Shown one piece after another: positions 29,740 through 35,874 of a stretch of 57,055 bases of DNA. The notes under the pieces are model-generated. The model did no database searches and was not told the origin of the DNA. It was given only the letters and a program-made list of their open reading frames with translations. Each line of letters begins with the position of its first letter. The stretch's first letter is position 1. The stretch covers positions 1 through 57,055 of IMG/VR virus record IMGVR_UViG_3300046048_000470; one strand, written 5' to 3'. The stretch is from a virus. Made by a program: the position numbers and the translations under genes.

Positions 29740-30422
29740 CAGAGACCCCTTCCGGCCTTGTAGCTCTTCGAGTGAGGGCAGTCGACGAAGTGTGACAGCC
29801 AGATCGGTTGATCCGGCGCCGGCGCTTCACCATCGGCCAGGACACGAACCACGAGCCGCCCCTGGCCGTCGACATCGCCAGCACCAGCCTCGAACAAGGC
29901 AAGCTCGGTAGACGCCAGCTGGATCCTCCCGGCCTTCCCGTTGTCGTCGAACTCGGTCGGCGCCCCGGCCTCGCGGTCGCCCTGGAGCGGGATCGACTTC
30001 CCGGCTTCTGTGGTCGCCCACACCATCGGCCGGCCGCAAGCGCTGCAGGATCGGATCTTGCTGTCCATCAGTGGAATCTCTCCATGTCGGTACCCGGACA
30101 AACCCAGCTCTCGGGCCTCCGGGGTGTGGTCAGTGACGTACAGATGGCACGGGGAGCACAACCACCGCCAGGTAGCGACGTTGAGCATGAACCCGACGCC
30201 TCGGCCTTGCGCGTGGTGGCATTCCGCAGCCAAGCCAGCGCAGCCGGCCGGCAGCATCCCTTCCGCCTGGCAGCGCTCTACTGCCGCCATCGGGCGCAGC
30301 GCGGCGTAGTACCGGTCTCGGTCGCTGGTCTTCTTCGACCTCGGAGCGATCCGCTTCTTCGATCGACCCGGGCCCGCGCCCCGGGCCATCGGCTTCTTCC
30401 GCACGATCGGTGATCGTTTCAT
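29739..30422 (-). CDS. HNH endonuclease-like protein fused to a zinc-ribbon protein (227 aa)
   Basis: Residues 1-118: basic N-terminus (KRSPIVRKKPMARGAGPGRSKKR), then an HNH-like core (C61...ECHHAQGRGVGFMLNVATWRWLCSPCHLYV...), with His pair and CxxC-H metal site. Residues 119-227: a second module starting at an in-frame Met (30068, GGAG upstream), CSACGRPMVWATTEAGKSIPL... HFVDCPHSKSY, which elsewhere stands alone as a small zinc protein. One of several in-frame accretions in this genome. HNH activity could serve recombination or packaging. Confidence 0.7.
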   Translation of the reverse strand: MKRSPIVRKKPMARGAGPGRSKKRIAPRSKKTSDRDRYYAALRPMAAVERCQAEGMLPAGCAGLAAECHHAQGRGVGFMLNVATWRWLCSPCHLYVTDHTPEARELGLSGYRHGEIPLMDSKIRSCSACGRPMVWATTEAGKSIPLQGDREAGAPTEFDDNGKAGRIQLASTELALFEAGAGDVDGQGRLVVRVLADGEAPAPDQPIWLSHFVDCPHSKSYKAGRGL

Positions 30423-30526
30423 CAGCGCCCGACCCCGAAAAATATAATAAGCAGGGCAGTGACGGCCACGACCACGGTCATGAAGACGACAAGAAAGACG
30501 ATCGGCTCGGCAACTTTGGGTTTCAT
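30422..30526 (-). CDS. Tiny membrane protein (34 aa)
   Basis: MKPKVAEPIVFLVVFMTVVV continues to AVTALLIIFFGVGR: one transmembrane helix. Its TGA overlaps the ATG of the HNH gene (TGATG) and its start overlaps the previous stop (ATGA). Unknown function. Confidence 0.7.
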   Translation of the reverse strand: MKPKVAEPIVFLVVFMTVVVAVTALLIIFFGVGR

Positions 30527-31293
30527 TCGGCACCGCCGAACCCCAACCGGGCCCAATACGCCCGATGAGCGGCCGCCAGCTCCTCATCAGTCAAGGTCTC
30601 CGCTGACTGACCCTGACTCGCATCGGCGAAGCCGGTTATGACCGGGCCGTCGCCGCCGCAGTACTCACAAGTGGGGCCATCGGCGGTCTCCGTCTGCCAG
30701 GCGTCACCGCAGCCAGGGCAATCGGCTGAGTCGGCCGGGCATTGCTCCTCGACCGGCTCCGGAACGTTCGGAACGTTCCCCTGCTGCTCGTAGACCAGCG
30801 CCGCCAGATCAGCGCACGCCGCGACTAGACCGTTCATGTCGAGATCGAGGACCTGTCTCGACCGGGCCAGATCAGCAAGCCGATCGTTCACGTTCACCAT
30901 CGCCCGCTCGACCGCTGACACGAACTCGGGAGCCGACGGCGCCTCGGCCGGTTCGATCGACCAAAGGGTCTGGAGATCAACGTTTCTGATCAGCTCCCCC
31001 TGTTCGGCCAGATCTAGGAGCCCAGCCTTCTGCGATTCGGCCGCCGCTAGCCGCCTGTGTTCCTTCCAAACCGGGCGCCATTCCACCTCACCTGGGCTAA
31101 CCATCTCCCACGTGAGCATGTACAGCCCGTCTGGGACGGCCTCGACCATCGCAGCGCCACACGGACAGAGCCCGTCACCAGGCCGAGGGTGCTTGTAGGC
31201 GCCAGTCCAACGCGATGAGTGGCCGAGCCCTTCGCCTGTCGGGCAGACGTACTTCGTGTACGGCTCCAGAGCCGTCGGTTCATTCGTAGCCAT
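30523..31293 (-). CDS. Hypothetical protein with duplicated zinc-ribbon module (256 aa)
   Basis: The start at 31293 (MATNEPTALEPY) has GGAAGGGG upstream. Residues 1-60 contain a Cys knuckle (C17, CPCG 43-46); the middle is helical. The C-terminal 70 residues repeat the CPGCG...CEYCGGDG ribbon and SAETLTDEELAAAHRA tail of the WhiB-fusion protein, part of it in an exact 95-bp repeat. It shares the bases ATGGCTACGAA with 41591-41854. Role unknown; the shared module suggests a common partner or nucleic acid. Confidence 0.7.
   Translation of the reverse strand: MATNEPTALEPYTKYVCPTGEGLGHSSRWTGAYKHPRPGDGLCPCGAAMVEAVPDGLYMLTWEMVSPGEVEWRPVWKEHRRLAAAESQKAGLLDLAEQGELIRNVDLQTLWSIEPAEAPSAPEFVSAVERAMVNVNDRLADLARSRQVLDLDMNGLVAACADLAALVYEQQGNVPNVPEPVEEQCPADSADCPGCGDAWQTETADGPTCEYCGGDGPVITGFADASQGQSAETLTDEELAAAHRAYWARLGFGGAE
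30642..30736. repeat. 95-bp exact direct repeat, copy 2
   Basis: Identical to 27940-28034, 2,702 bp away in the same orientation and frame. Confidence 0.9.
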
Positions 31294-31313
31294 CGTTTCC
31301 CCTTCCAAGGGAT

Positions 31314-31460
31314 TCACTTGCGGAGCCGGCCCCACAACGGGTACCGGCCTTCCATGTCCGCCAGATACGCAACCCGGTCAGGGTGACCCCGATACCGGAA
31401 CTGCCACTGCCGGACCTCGCCAATCGCCCACGCCACAACACCGATCCATAGAAGTGTCAT
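31314..31460 (-). CDS. Small protein with N-terminal hydrophobic helix (48 aa)
   Basis: MTLLWIGVVAWAIGEVRQWQ begins with a short membrane helix, followed by a basic, aromatic cytoplasmic part (RYRGHPDRVAYLADMEGRY). ATGA overlap with 31457-32227. Not recognised. Confidence 0.65.
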   Translation of the reverse strand: MTLLWIGVVAWAIGEVRQWQFRYRGHPDRVAYLADMEGRYPLWGRLRK

Positions 31461-32227
31461 GACGCCTCCGGACCGGCAGGGCCGGCCTTCCAGGCGTTGA
31501 ACTCATCACAGCGGCACAGAGGGCACGGGTAGACGCCTGAGCCGTCGCGGGCCGAGACCCAACCAGATTGGCAACGACCAGACTTGCAAGCCTTCAAGCC
31601 ACCAGGGCCAGGTTCCGGCAGACCTTCGAGTGCCTTACGGATCGCCGCCTCTCGGATCTGCCGCGCCCGCCAATTCGTGCAGCCCTCACCGCAACCCCGA
31701 GCGCCCTCGAAAGCACGCTGACGATGATCGTGTTTCGGGCGACCCAACGGCCTACCCGTATCCGGGTCGAGCACCGGGTCGACAGCTGCCAGCGACGTCG
31801 ACCGGTCATGCCGATTGATCGCCAGGCCACCTTCGAGCATCGCCCTCGCCCCAGGCGACACCTTGCCCAACTCCACCAGCACCGTGCTGTAGGCCTCCAG
31901 GAACTCACGCCGGGGCCGAGCAAACGACGTCGGCCGAACGCCACGCGGTTCCTCCGGCGCCGGCGACGGGCCGGAGCCGACAGCACGAACGTGGTCGTTC
32001 AGCGCCGCCGCGGTCGGAAACGCCCGAGGATTCTTGACCGACTTCGCCCACGACTCGAAGACGTCATCGACAATCTCGATCGGCATCCAATCGAGCGACA
32101 TCGTGCGGTTGATCAACCGGGCCGTTGTCTCGATGTCGTCATCGGTAGCGAACAGCCCAATCGATGGCTTGATATCCCGCAGCCAGTCACGAATCACCAG
32201 CCGCCGCGCTTCGAGCTTGTCACTCAT
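31457..32227 (-). CDS. Putative helicase-loader or replication accessory protein (256 aa)
   Basis: Directly follows and overlaps the winged-helix initiator gene by ATGA, the place of lambda P or DnaI-type loaders. Residues 1-90 are helical (RDWLRDIKPSIGLFATDDDIETTARLINRT... VFESWAKSVKNPRAFPTAAALNDHV). The C-terminal 50 residues carry CKSGRCQSGWVSARDGSGVYPCPLC, a four-Cys zinc ribbon seen in phage replication accessory proteins. No Walker motif, so it is not an AAA+ loader; it would act by binding host DnaB-type helicase. Inference from position. Confidence 0.6.
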   Translation of the reverse strand: MSDKLEARRLVIRDWLRDIKPSIGLFATDDDIETTARLINRTMSLDWMPIEIVDDVFESWAKSVKNPRAFPTAAALNDHVRAVGSGPSPAPEEPRGVRPTSFARPRREFLEAYSTVLVELGKVSPGARAMLEGGLAINRHDRSTSLAAVDPVLDPDTGRPLGRPKHDHRQRAFEGARGCGEGCTNWRARQIREAAIRKALEGLPEPGPGGLKACKSGRCQSGWVSARDGSGVYPCPLCRCDEFNAWKAGPAGPEAS

Positions 32228-33312
32228 CCCGCCTGCCCTTCCACCATCGCCTCGGCCGCCTCACGCGAGTGGCCTTCCTCCATCAGAAACAGAATCGCGT
32301 GCTCATGCCCCGCGACCCGCCGGCGCTCGGCCTCTTCCGCCTCCGCCCGATGCTTCGCCTCACGCCGAGCCCGGATCTCCGCAACCGCGGGATCTACCGG
32401 GGCCGCCGCACGGGCCTTCTTCGGGCCAGGCCACCAACCAGCGACCATGCTCGGACTGATCGGCCCCGCGTACTCGTCATGCTTCGAGTTGATGAACGTC
32501 GACGCGTGAGGCAACGGAGCTTCCTCGATCGGGAGCGAGTGATGCGTCGACCACCGGCGGCGAAGCTCGGCCATGCGGTCACGCCGCTCGGTGAGGATGG
32601 CGACGGTCAGGTGCTCCCGCTGCAGAGCTTTCTTCCACGCTCGCAGCGCGGTCTTCCGCGGTCCCTTGCGGACATCGTTCGGGTAGTGCTCCCACCAGTC
32701 AGCGAACAAGGCCTCAGCGCCGCGGTCTTCGGCGTCGGTTTGGTGACGTCGTTCGGCAGCTGACTCGATCCCGCCGTCTGGTGAGTCGACGACGAACAGC
32801 GTCGGATCGGCGCCCCCCGCTTGCGGGGGGTTGGGGGGTTCATTTCCTTCTTCTCTAGTTCTTCTACTTCTTAAGGGCTGAGTTTCGCCTGGTGACAGGG
32901 CCTGAGCCGTCGCGATATCGCGGCGACCCGTCGCGATATCCCCGACCTGCGTTGGCGATTTCGCGACGGCTCCGGACCCTGCTCGGCGATTTCGCGACGG
33001 CCGTTCTGGAGGGTCCGGGAGCTTGTCATGGTTGATCTCCAGGGTGACGATGCCGCCCGGCTCGCGGTCGACTATCTCCACCACGCCAGCCTCTACCAGG
33101 CGCTTGACCGCTCGGTAGACGCCGTCTTTGCTCAGCCCGGTCTTATCTGCCAGCTTCTGGTAGGTCAGCCGGCATTCGCCGAACTCGCCGCCGAAGTAAT
33201 CGATGCCGCCAACGAAGTGGATCTGCTGCAGCACGATCGCCCCAACAGGGTTGAAGTGCCGAACCAGTGTCGGCCCCACAGCTATGAACTCTTCCGGGAT
33301 CAGCGCGCTCAT
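32224..33312 (-). CDS. Replication initiator, winged-helix replisome organizer (362 aa)
   Basis: Residues about 40-85 form a winged helix-turn-helix (LTYQKLADKTGLSKDGVYRAVKRLVEAGVVEIV) typical of phage replisome organizers and lambda O-like initiators. A disordered linker (about 95-180) contains the iterons at DNA level. The C-terminal part (ADWWEHYPNDVRKGPRKTALRAWKKAL... AEAEEAERRRVAGHEHAILFLMEEGHSREAAEAMVEG) matches the C-terminal region of phage replication proteins that contact a loader or helicase. Binding of its own linker-encoded iterons is inferred by analogy with lambda. Confidence 0.8.
   Translation of the reverse strand: MSALIPEEFIAVGPTLVRHFNPVGAIVLQQIHFVGGIDYFGGEFGECRLTYQKLADKTGLSKDGVYRAVKRLVEAGVVEIVDREPGGIVTLEINHDKLPDPPERPSRNRRAGSGAVAKSPTQVGDIATGRRDIATAQALSPGETQPLRSRRTREEGNEPPNPPQAGGADPTLFVVDSPDGGIESAAERRHQTDAEDRGAEALFADWWEHYPNDVRKGPRKTALRAWKKALQREHLTVAILTERRDRMAELRRRWSTHHSLPIEEAPLPHASTFINSKHDEYAGPISPSMVAGWWPGPKKARAAAPVDPAVAEIRARREAKHRAEAEEAERRRVAGHEHAILFLMEEGHSREAAEAMVEGQAG
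32811..33000. other. Predicted origin of replication inside the initiator gene
   Basis: Four copies of CCGTCGCGA(A/T)ATC: two direct (32907-32919, 32928-32940) and two inverted (32957-32969, 32988-33000). The inverted pair are 31 bp apart and so translated in different frames, showing the DNA rather than the protein is conserved. Beside them is a pyrimidine- and AT-rich block (32841-32874) unlike the surrounding GC-rich DNA, next to a 7-bp C/G hairpin (32813-32830) and a TTGGGGGGTT run. Iterons plus a low-stability strand-biased block within the initiator gene is the lambda ori plan. Confidence 0.7.
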
Positions 33313-33548
33313 CGCGTCAGCCAGGCGTCGACCTCGGCCTGCCACCTGCGGATAGTGGCAGGCTTGACGCCGAACCATTCCGCTGCCTCTTCCGCCGTGT
33401 GCGGAGCGTCGACGTACTGGCCGTCGACCACCTTCTGCCCGGCCGAGCCGCAGGCAATCAGCAGTGCTTTGGCTTGTGGCGAAACGCCCGGGTCGAACAG
33501 AATCAACGTCGGGTCGACCGTCGCCCCCCGGGGGGTTGATCGTTGCAT
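33309..33548 (-). CDS. Small helix-turn-helix protein (79 aa)
   Basis: C-terminal AEEAAEWFGVKPATIRRWQAEVDAWL is a MerR/excisionase- or terminase-small-like helix-turn-helix. The start at 33548 has GAAAGG 7 bases upstream; the site lies in one arm of an 8-bp inverted repeat (33550-33557 / 33570-33577), so translation may be blocked by the hairpin. ATGA overlap with the initiator gene suggests it sets initiator translation too. A regulator of replication onset is a reasonable inference. Confidence 0.7.
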   Translation of the reverse strand: MQRSTPRGATVDPTLILFDPGVSPQAKALLIACGSAGQKVVDGQYVDAPHTAEEAAEWFGVKPATIRRWQAEVDAWLTR

Positions 33549-33549
33549 T

Positions 33550-33624
33550 TGGTGCCTTTCTTTGTCAGTAGGCACCAGAAACGATCGGTTCGAGCGTTTC
33601 CGCCCGTTAGAATCTCTGGTGCCT
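33550..33624 (-). promoter_or_regulatory. Alternative-pairing leader (three copies of an 8-base arm)
   Basis: In leftward RNA the order is AGGCACCA (33624-33617), TGGTGCCT (33577-33570), AGGCACCA (33557-33550). The middle arm can pair with either outer arm. Pairing with the downstream copy hides the GAAAGG ribosome site of 33309-33548; pairing upstream frees it. This is the layout of an RNA switch. Confidence 0.5.
33585..33613 (+). promoter_or_regulatory. Rightward promoter for a small RNA
   Basis: TCGGTT (33585-33590), a 17-base spacer and TAGAAT (33608-33613), a good TANNNT box, on the plus strand. It points into a 100-bp unit with two perfect hairpins and a terminal T-run, with no rightward gene downstream. 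Confidence 0.5.
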
Positions 33625-33713
33625 GAGTTATGTTTCGTGGAGGCCTGGAAGCCTCCACAAGTTCGCAGTGTAGGCCCGGTCTGGTTTCTCCAGACCGGGC
33701 CTCACTCGTTTTT
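33618..33713 (+). ncRNA. Candidate plus-strand small regulatory RNA (about 95 nt)
   Basis: From the predicted start just after the TAGAAT box the RNA would contain GGUGCCUGAGUUAUG, a perfect 8-bp hairpin (33637-33644 / 33651-33658), then a perfect 13-bp stem with a UUUCU loop (33672-33684 / 33690-33702) and, after 6 bases, UUUUU (33709-33713). Promoter, hairpins and U-run are consistent only on the plus strand, against all neighbouring genes. Its 5' end can pair with the ribosome site of 33309-33548. No coding sequence of note. Expression is untested. Confidence 0.55.
33672..33713 (+). terminator. Intrinsic terminator of the plus-strand RNA
   Basis: 13-bp perfect GC-rich stem, 5-base loop, then CACTCG and TTTTT. 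It is the only hairpin in the genome that I found followed by a clear T-run, and the run is on the plus strand. Confidence 0.6.
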
Positions 33714-34003
33714 CAGGTGGTGTCGGCCCGCAGCACCGACATCTCTAGGTCAGCGCCGAACGGGGTACGCCCGGTCACCCGGAACCGCATCGACGCCATG
33801 ATCTCGTCAACGTCTTCGCCTCGGGCAGGCATGAAATGCTCGGCCGCGTACTCTTCGAGCCAACGCCGAACCGACCGGTACCCGCCGGCCACAGTGTCCA
33901 TGTGGGGAGATTCGGCGGGCATCCCGATCCACACCTCCCGGTTGATCCGCGAAGTGAACATCGAAGCGCAGTGCTCCCACTCCCTCACCCACTGGACGGT
34001 CAC
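33713..34003 (-). CDS. Hypothetical protein (96 aa)
   Basis: Mixed fold; MTVQWVREWEHCASMFTSRI, then a helical GYRSVRRWLEEYAAEHF and a C-terminal strand pair (RFRVTGRTPFGADLEMSVLRA). Overlaps the gene upstream by ATGA. Its stop is at the T-run of the plus-strand terminator. Unknown. Confidence 0.6.
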   Translation of the reverse strand: MTVQWVREWEHCASMFTSRINREVWIGMPAESPHMDTVAGGYRSVRRWLEEYAAEHFMPARGEDVDEIMASMRFRVTGRTPFGADLEMSVLRADTT

Positions 34004-34218
34004 TGCCCGGCCACTTCGCTGGCCAGTTTCGACAGCAGGTCACCAGGTGCATGGCAGCACCCGAGGCACAGACCTACAACGCCGATCGTTCGCGCTGAAC
34101 CAACAGCGACATGGCCACGAGCGGCGACACAAGGGCTGTCAGCGGCAGCGAGATCTTCCACCGTGTACCCGCCCCCGCGTTCTGGCGTGTACCCGCAGCC
34201 TGGCATCAGACCGGTCAC
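34000..34218 (-). CDS. Small cysteine-rich protein (72 aa)
   Basis: Cys residues at 8 and 30 and a CLGCCH cluster (51-56) can form a zinc site. Contains GGGYTVEDLAAADSPCVAARGHVAVGSARTIGVVGLCLGCCHAPGDLL. ATGA-coupled on both sides. Not recognised. Confidence 0.6.
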   Translation of the reverse strand: MTGLMPGCGYTPERGGGYTVEDLAAADSPCVAARGHVAVGSARTIGVVGLCLGCCHAPGDLLSKLASEVAGQ

Positions 34219-34814
34219 TGCTCGAACATCCCGAACTCCACCGTGAGCACGTCGCCTTCGGTGTCGGGTCGTGCCCGCTCGGCCGAGGGTGGTGGCATGA
34301 CCAAGCTCAACCGCCAGTCGTCGGAGATCATGACATTCTCAGGATTGTGTCGGTACTCCGCCAGCCCCGCGTCTCGCAGCATCGAACCGACCAACCACGC
34401 TTGAGACCACAAGCAACCAGCACGGTCGAGCAGCCGGGCCAAGGTGACGTGCTTGCCTTGAGCGTCGAGGACCGACGCCGCGACGATCACCTTCGCAGCA
34501 GAATCGAACGCGCCCCCGAACTCCACCGCAGCGACCGCTTTCTCAGCCTGTTCGACCCACCGCCGGTACCAATCCGACGAACGGGTCGACCGGTAGAAAC
34601 CGCCATCGCCGAAGTAGACGATCCCAGCCTCGACCAGCGGCCGCGACGCCATGTACACCTCGGAGCCTCCCATCCCGCTGAGCGCTTCGACATCGAGCGA
34701 TTTGATCGGCCCGTCTGACGCGACGACGACCGACGCGACGATGCCCGACGCGGGCCCGTACTCGGCGACCATTGCCGGGTCGACCTCGATCACCTGGTTA
34801 GTGTTGTGAGTCAT
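34215..34814 (-). CDS. Hypothetical protein, possibly winged-helix (199 aa)
   Basis: The start at 34814 (MTHNTNQVIEVD) has AAAGGA upstream. The N-terminal 90 residues (GPASGIVASVVVASDGPI... VEALSGMGGSEVYMASRPLVEAGIVYFGDGGFYRSTRSSDWYRRWVE) and a later segment (HVTLARLLDRAGCLWSQAWLVGSMLRDAGLAEYR) both read like winged helix-turn-helix domains. Possibly a DNA-binding early regulator. First gene after a strong hairpin, so it probably starts a transcript. Confidence 0.6.
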   Translation of the reverse strand: MTHNTNQVIEVDPAMVAEYGPASGIVASVVVASDGPIKSLDVEALSGMGGSEVYMASRPLVEAGIVYFGDGGFYRSTRSSDWYRRWVEQAEKAVAAVEFGGAFDSAAKVIVAASVLDAQGKHVTLARLLDRAGCLWSQAWLVGSMLRDAGLAEYRHNPENVMISDDWRLSLVMPPPSAERARPDTEGDVLTVEFGMFEQ

Positions 34815-34844
34815 TGCTCTGTTTCCTTTCCATGGGTGGTTTGG

Positions 34845-34890
34845 GAGACGAGCACGGCAGCGCCCCGACTTGGGGCGCTGCTCGCGTCTC
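34845..34890 (-). terminator. Compound hairpin after 34889-35305
   Basis: An inner 9-bp stem CAGCGCCCC/GGGGCGCTG (extended by one pair on the minus strand) and an outer GAGACG/CGTCTC stem flank an internal loop. It follows the stop at 34889 on the minus strand and separates two transcripts. Confidence 0.55.
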
Positions 34891-35305
34891 AACTGATTTT
34901 CACCGCGGGATGTTCTGCGGTCGGTTCGGAATCCGCTGACACCGGCACCGCCGGCCAGTCGACCAGCCAATCGGTAGCGCCAGCGTCTGCTTTCTGACGC
35001 CACTGCCGAGCCGTGACCCTGGCGTCAAGCGCCGACGACCGGAGATCGTCGAGATACCAATGCCCGGGGTTGAGCCCGTGAACGATCAGGTCATCGGCCA
35101 ATTCGTCGCGGAACACCGCGTCACGAATGCTGTTGTCGGCCTGGGCCGAGTAGAACGCCTGCTCTGCCTTGTCGGCAGGAACAGACGCCCTGAGCTGCTC
35201 GACCCTTCTGCGTGGAAGGATCGAGCGTGCCAGATCCACAATGGATCCGGCGGAGACAGCTGCCATGGTTGAGACAGCCAGGATGATCAGACCGAGATCG
35301 GTCAC
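34889..35305 (-). CDS. Membrane-anchored hypothetical protein (138 aa)
   Basis: Residues 4-24 (LGLIILAVSTMAAVSAGSIVDL) form an N-terminal hydrophobic helix, then a basic helical region (RRRVEQLRASVPADKAEQAF) and a soluble tail. Coupled by ATGA to the resolvase-like gene. Unknown. Confidence 0.6.
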   Translation of the reverse strand: MTDLGLIILAVSTMAAVSAGSIVDLARSILPRRRVEQLRASVPADKAEQAFYSAQADNSIRDAVFRDELADDLIVHGLNPGHWYLDDLRSSALDARVTARQWRQKADAGATDWLVDWPAVPVSADSEPTAEHPAVKIS

Positions 35306-35874
35306 TTCGTTTGCCTTTCAGGTTGATTCGGTCGCACCGGCAGAGCGAAGTCTTTCAGCGCGGCCATGTGTGTTTTTGGTAGCCGGCCGAGCGGGTGTGG
35401 ACGACCGAGCGCTTCCATCACAAAGCAATACCCGGCCAACGCGTCGGCCTCGTCATCAGTCTGGAATGTCAGACCAGTACGGACCGCTATCGACGACACG
35501 ACCAGCGGCTTCGCCGCCGATCCGTTCCCCGTCGCGAACTTCTTGACTTTCCCGATCGGGACATGGCCACACGCCAAGCCGAGACGTCGAGCTTCCCGGA
35601 ATATGACACCGTGGACCGCGCCCAGCTGATGGGCGCGGTTCGCTTGTGCGTAGGCGGGCGATTCGACGAACACGACGGGCGGGCCGAGCCCGAGCGACCA
35701 GAGAATGTCGACAACTTCGACGAACCCCTGCTCGATCTCTTCGAGCTTCTGCCCGAAATCGTCGACCGTCTTCGCTACCCGGACCTCCCACAGCTTCCAC
35801 GGTCTCGTCTGGCCGACGATGTGGAGCTTCCGCTCCCCCGGATCGATGAACATCGCCGGCCCGAGATCGGTCAT
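35302..35874 (-). CDS. RuvC-like Holliday junction resolvase (190 aa)
   Basis: RNase-H-like acidic residues in order: D11 in MFIDPGE, VVFVESPAY (E about 70), and TDDEADALAGY near 140, with the conserved KKFATGNGSAAKPLV segment between. It should cut branched DNA from recombination or replication before packaging. Grouped with ERF and Gam-like genes as a recombination set. MTDLGPAMFIDPG at the start differs from the usual D-x-S-TG first motif, so the first catalytic Asp is tentative. Confidence 0.75.
   Translation of the reverse strand: MTDLGPAMFIDPGERKLHIVGQTRPWKLWEVRVAKTVDDFGQKLEEIEQGFVEVVDILWSLGLGPPVVFVESPAYAQANRAHQLGAVHGVIFREARRLGLACGHVPIGKVKKFATGNGSAAKPLVVSSIAVRTGLTFQTDDEADALAGYCFVMEALGRPHPLGRLPKTHMAALKDFALPVRPNQPERQTK

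Noticed and set aside
30523-31293. Reading 30523-31293 as an RNA polymerase subunit because of its CPxCG ribbons
   Set aside because: Only short zinc knuckles are shared; no polymerase catalytic or structural motifs occur.
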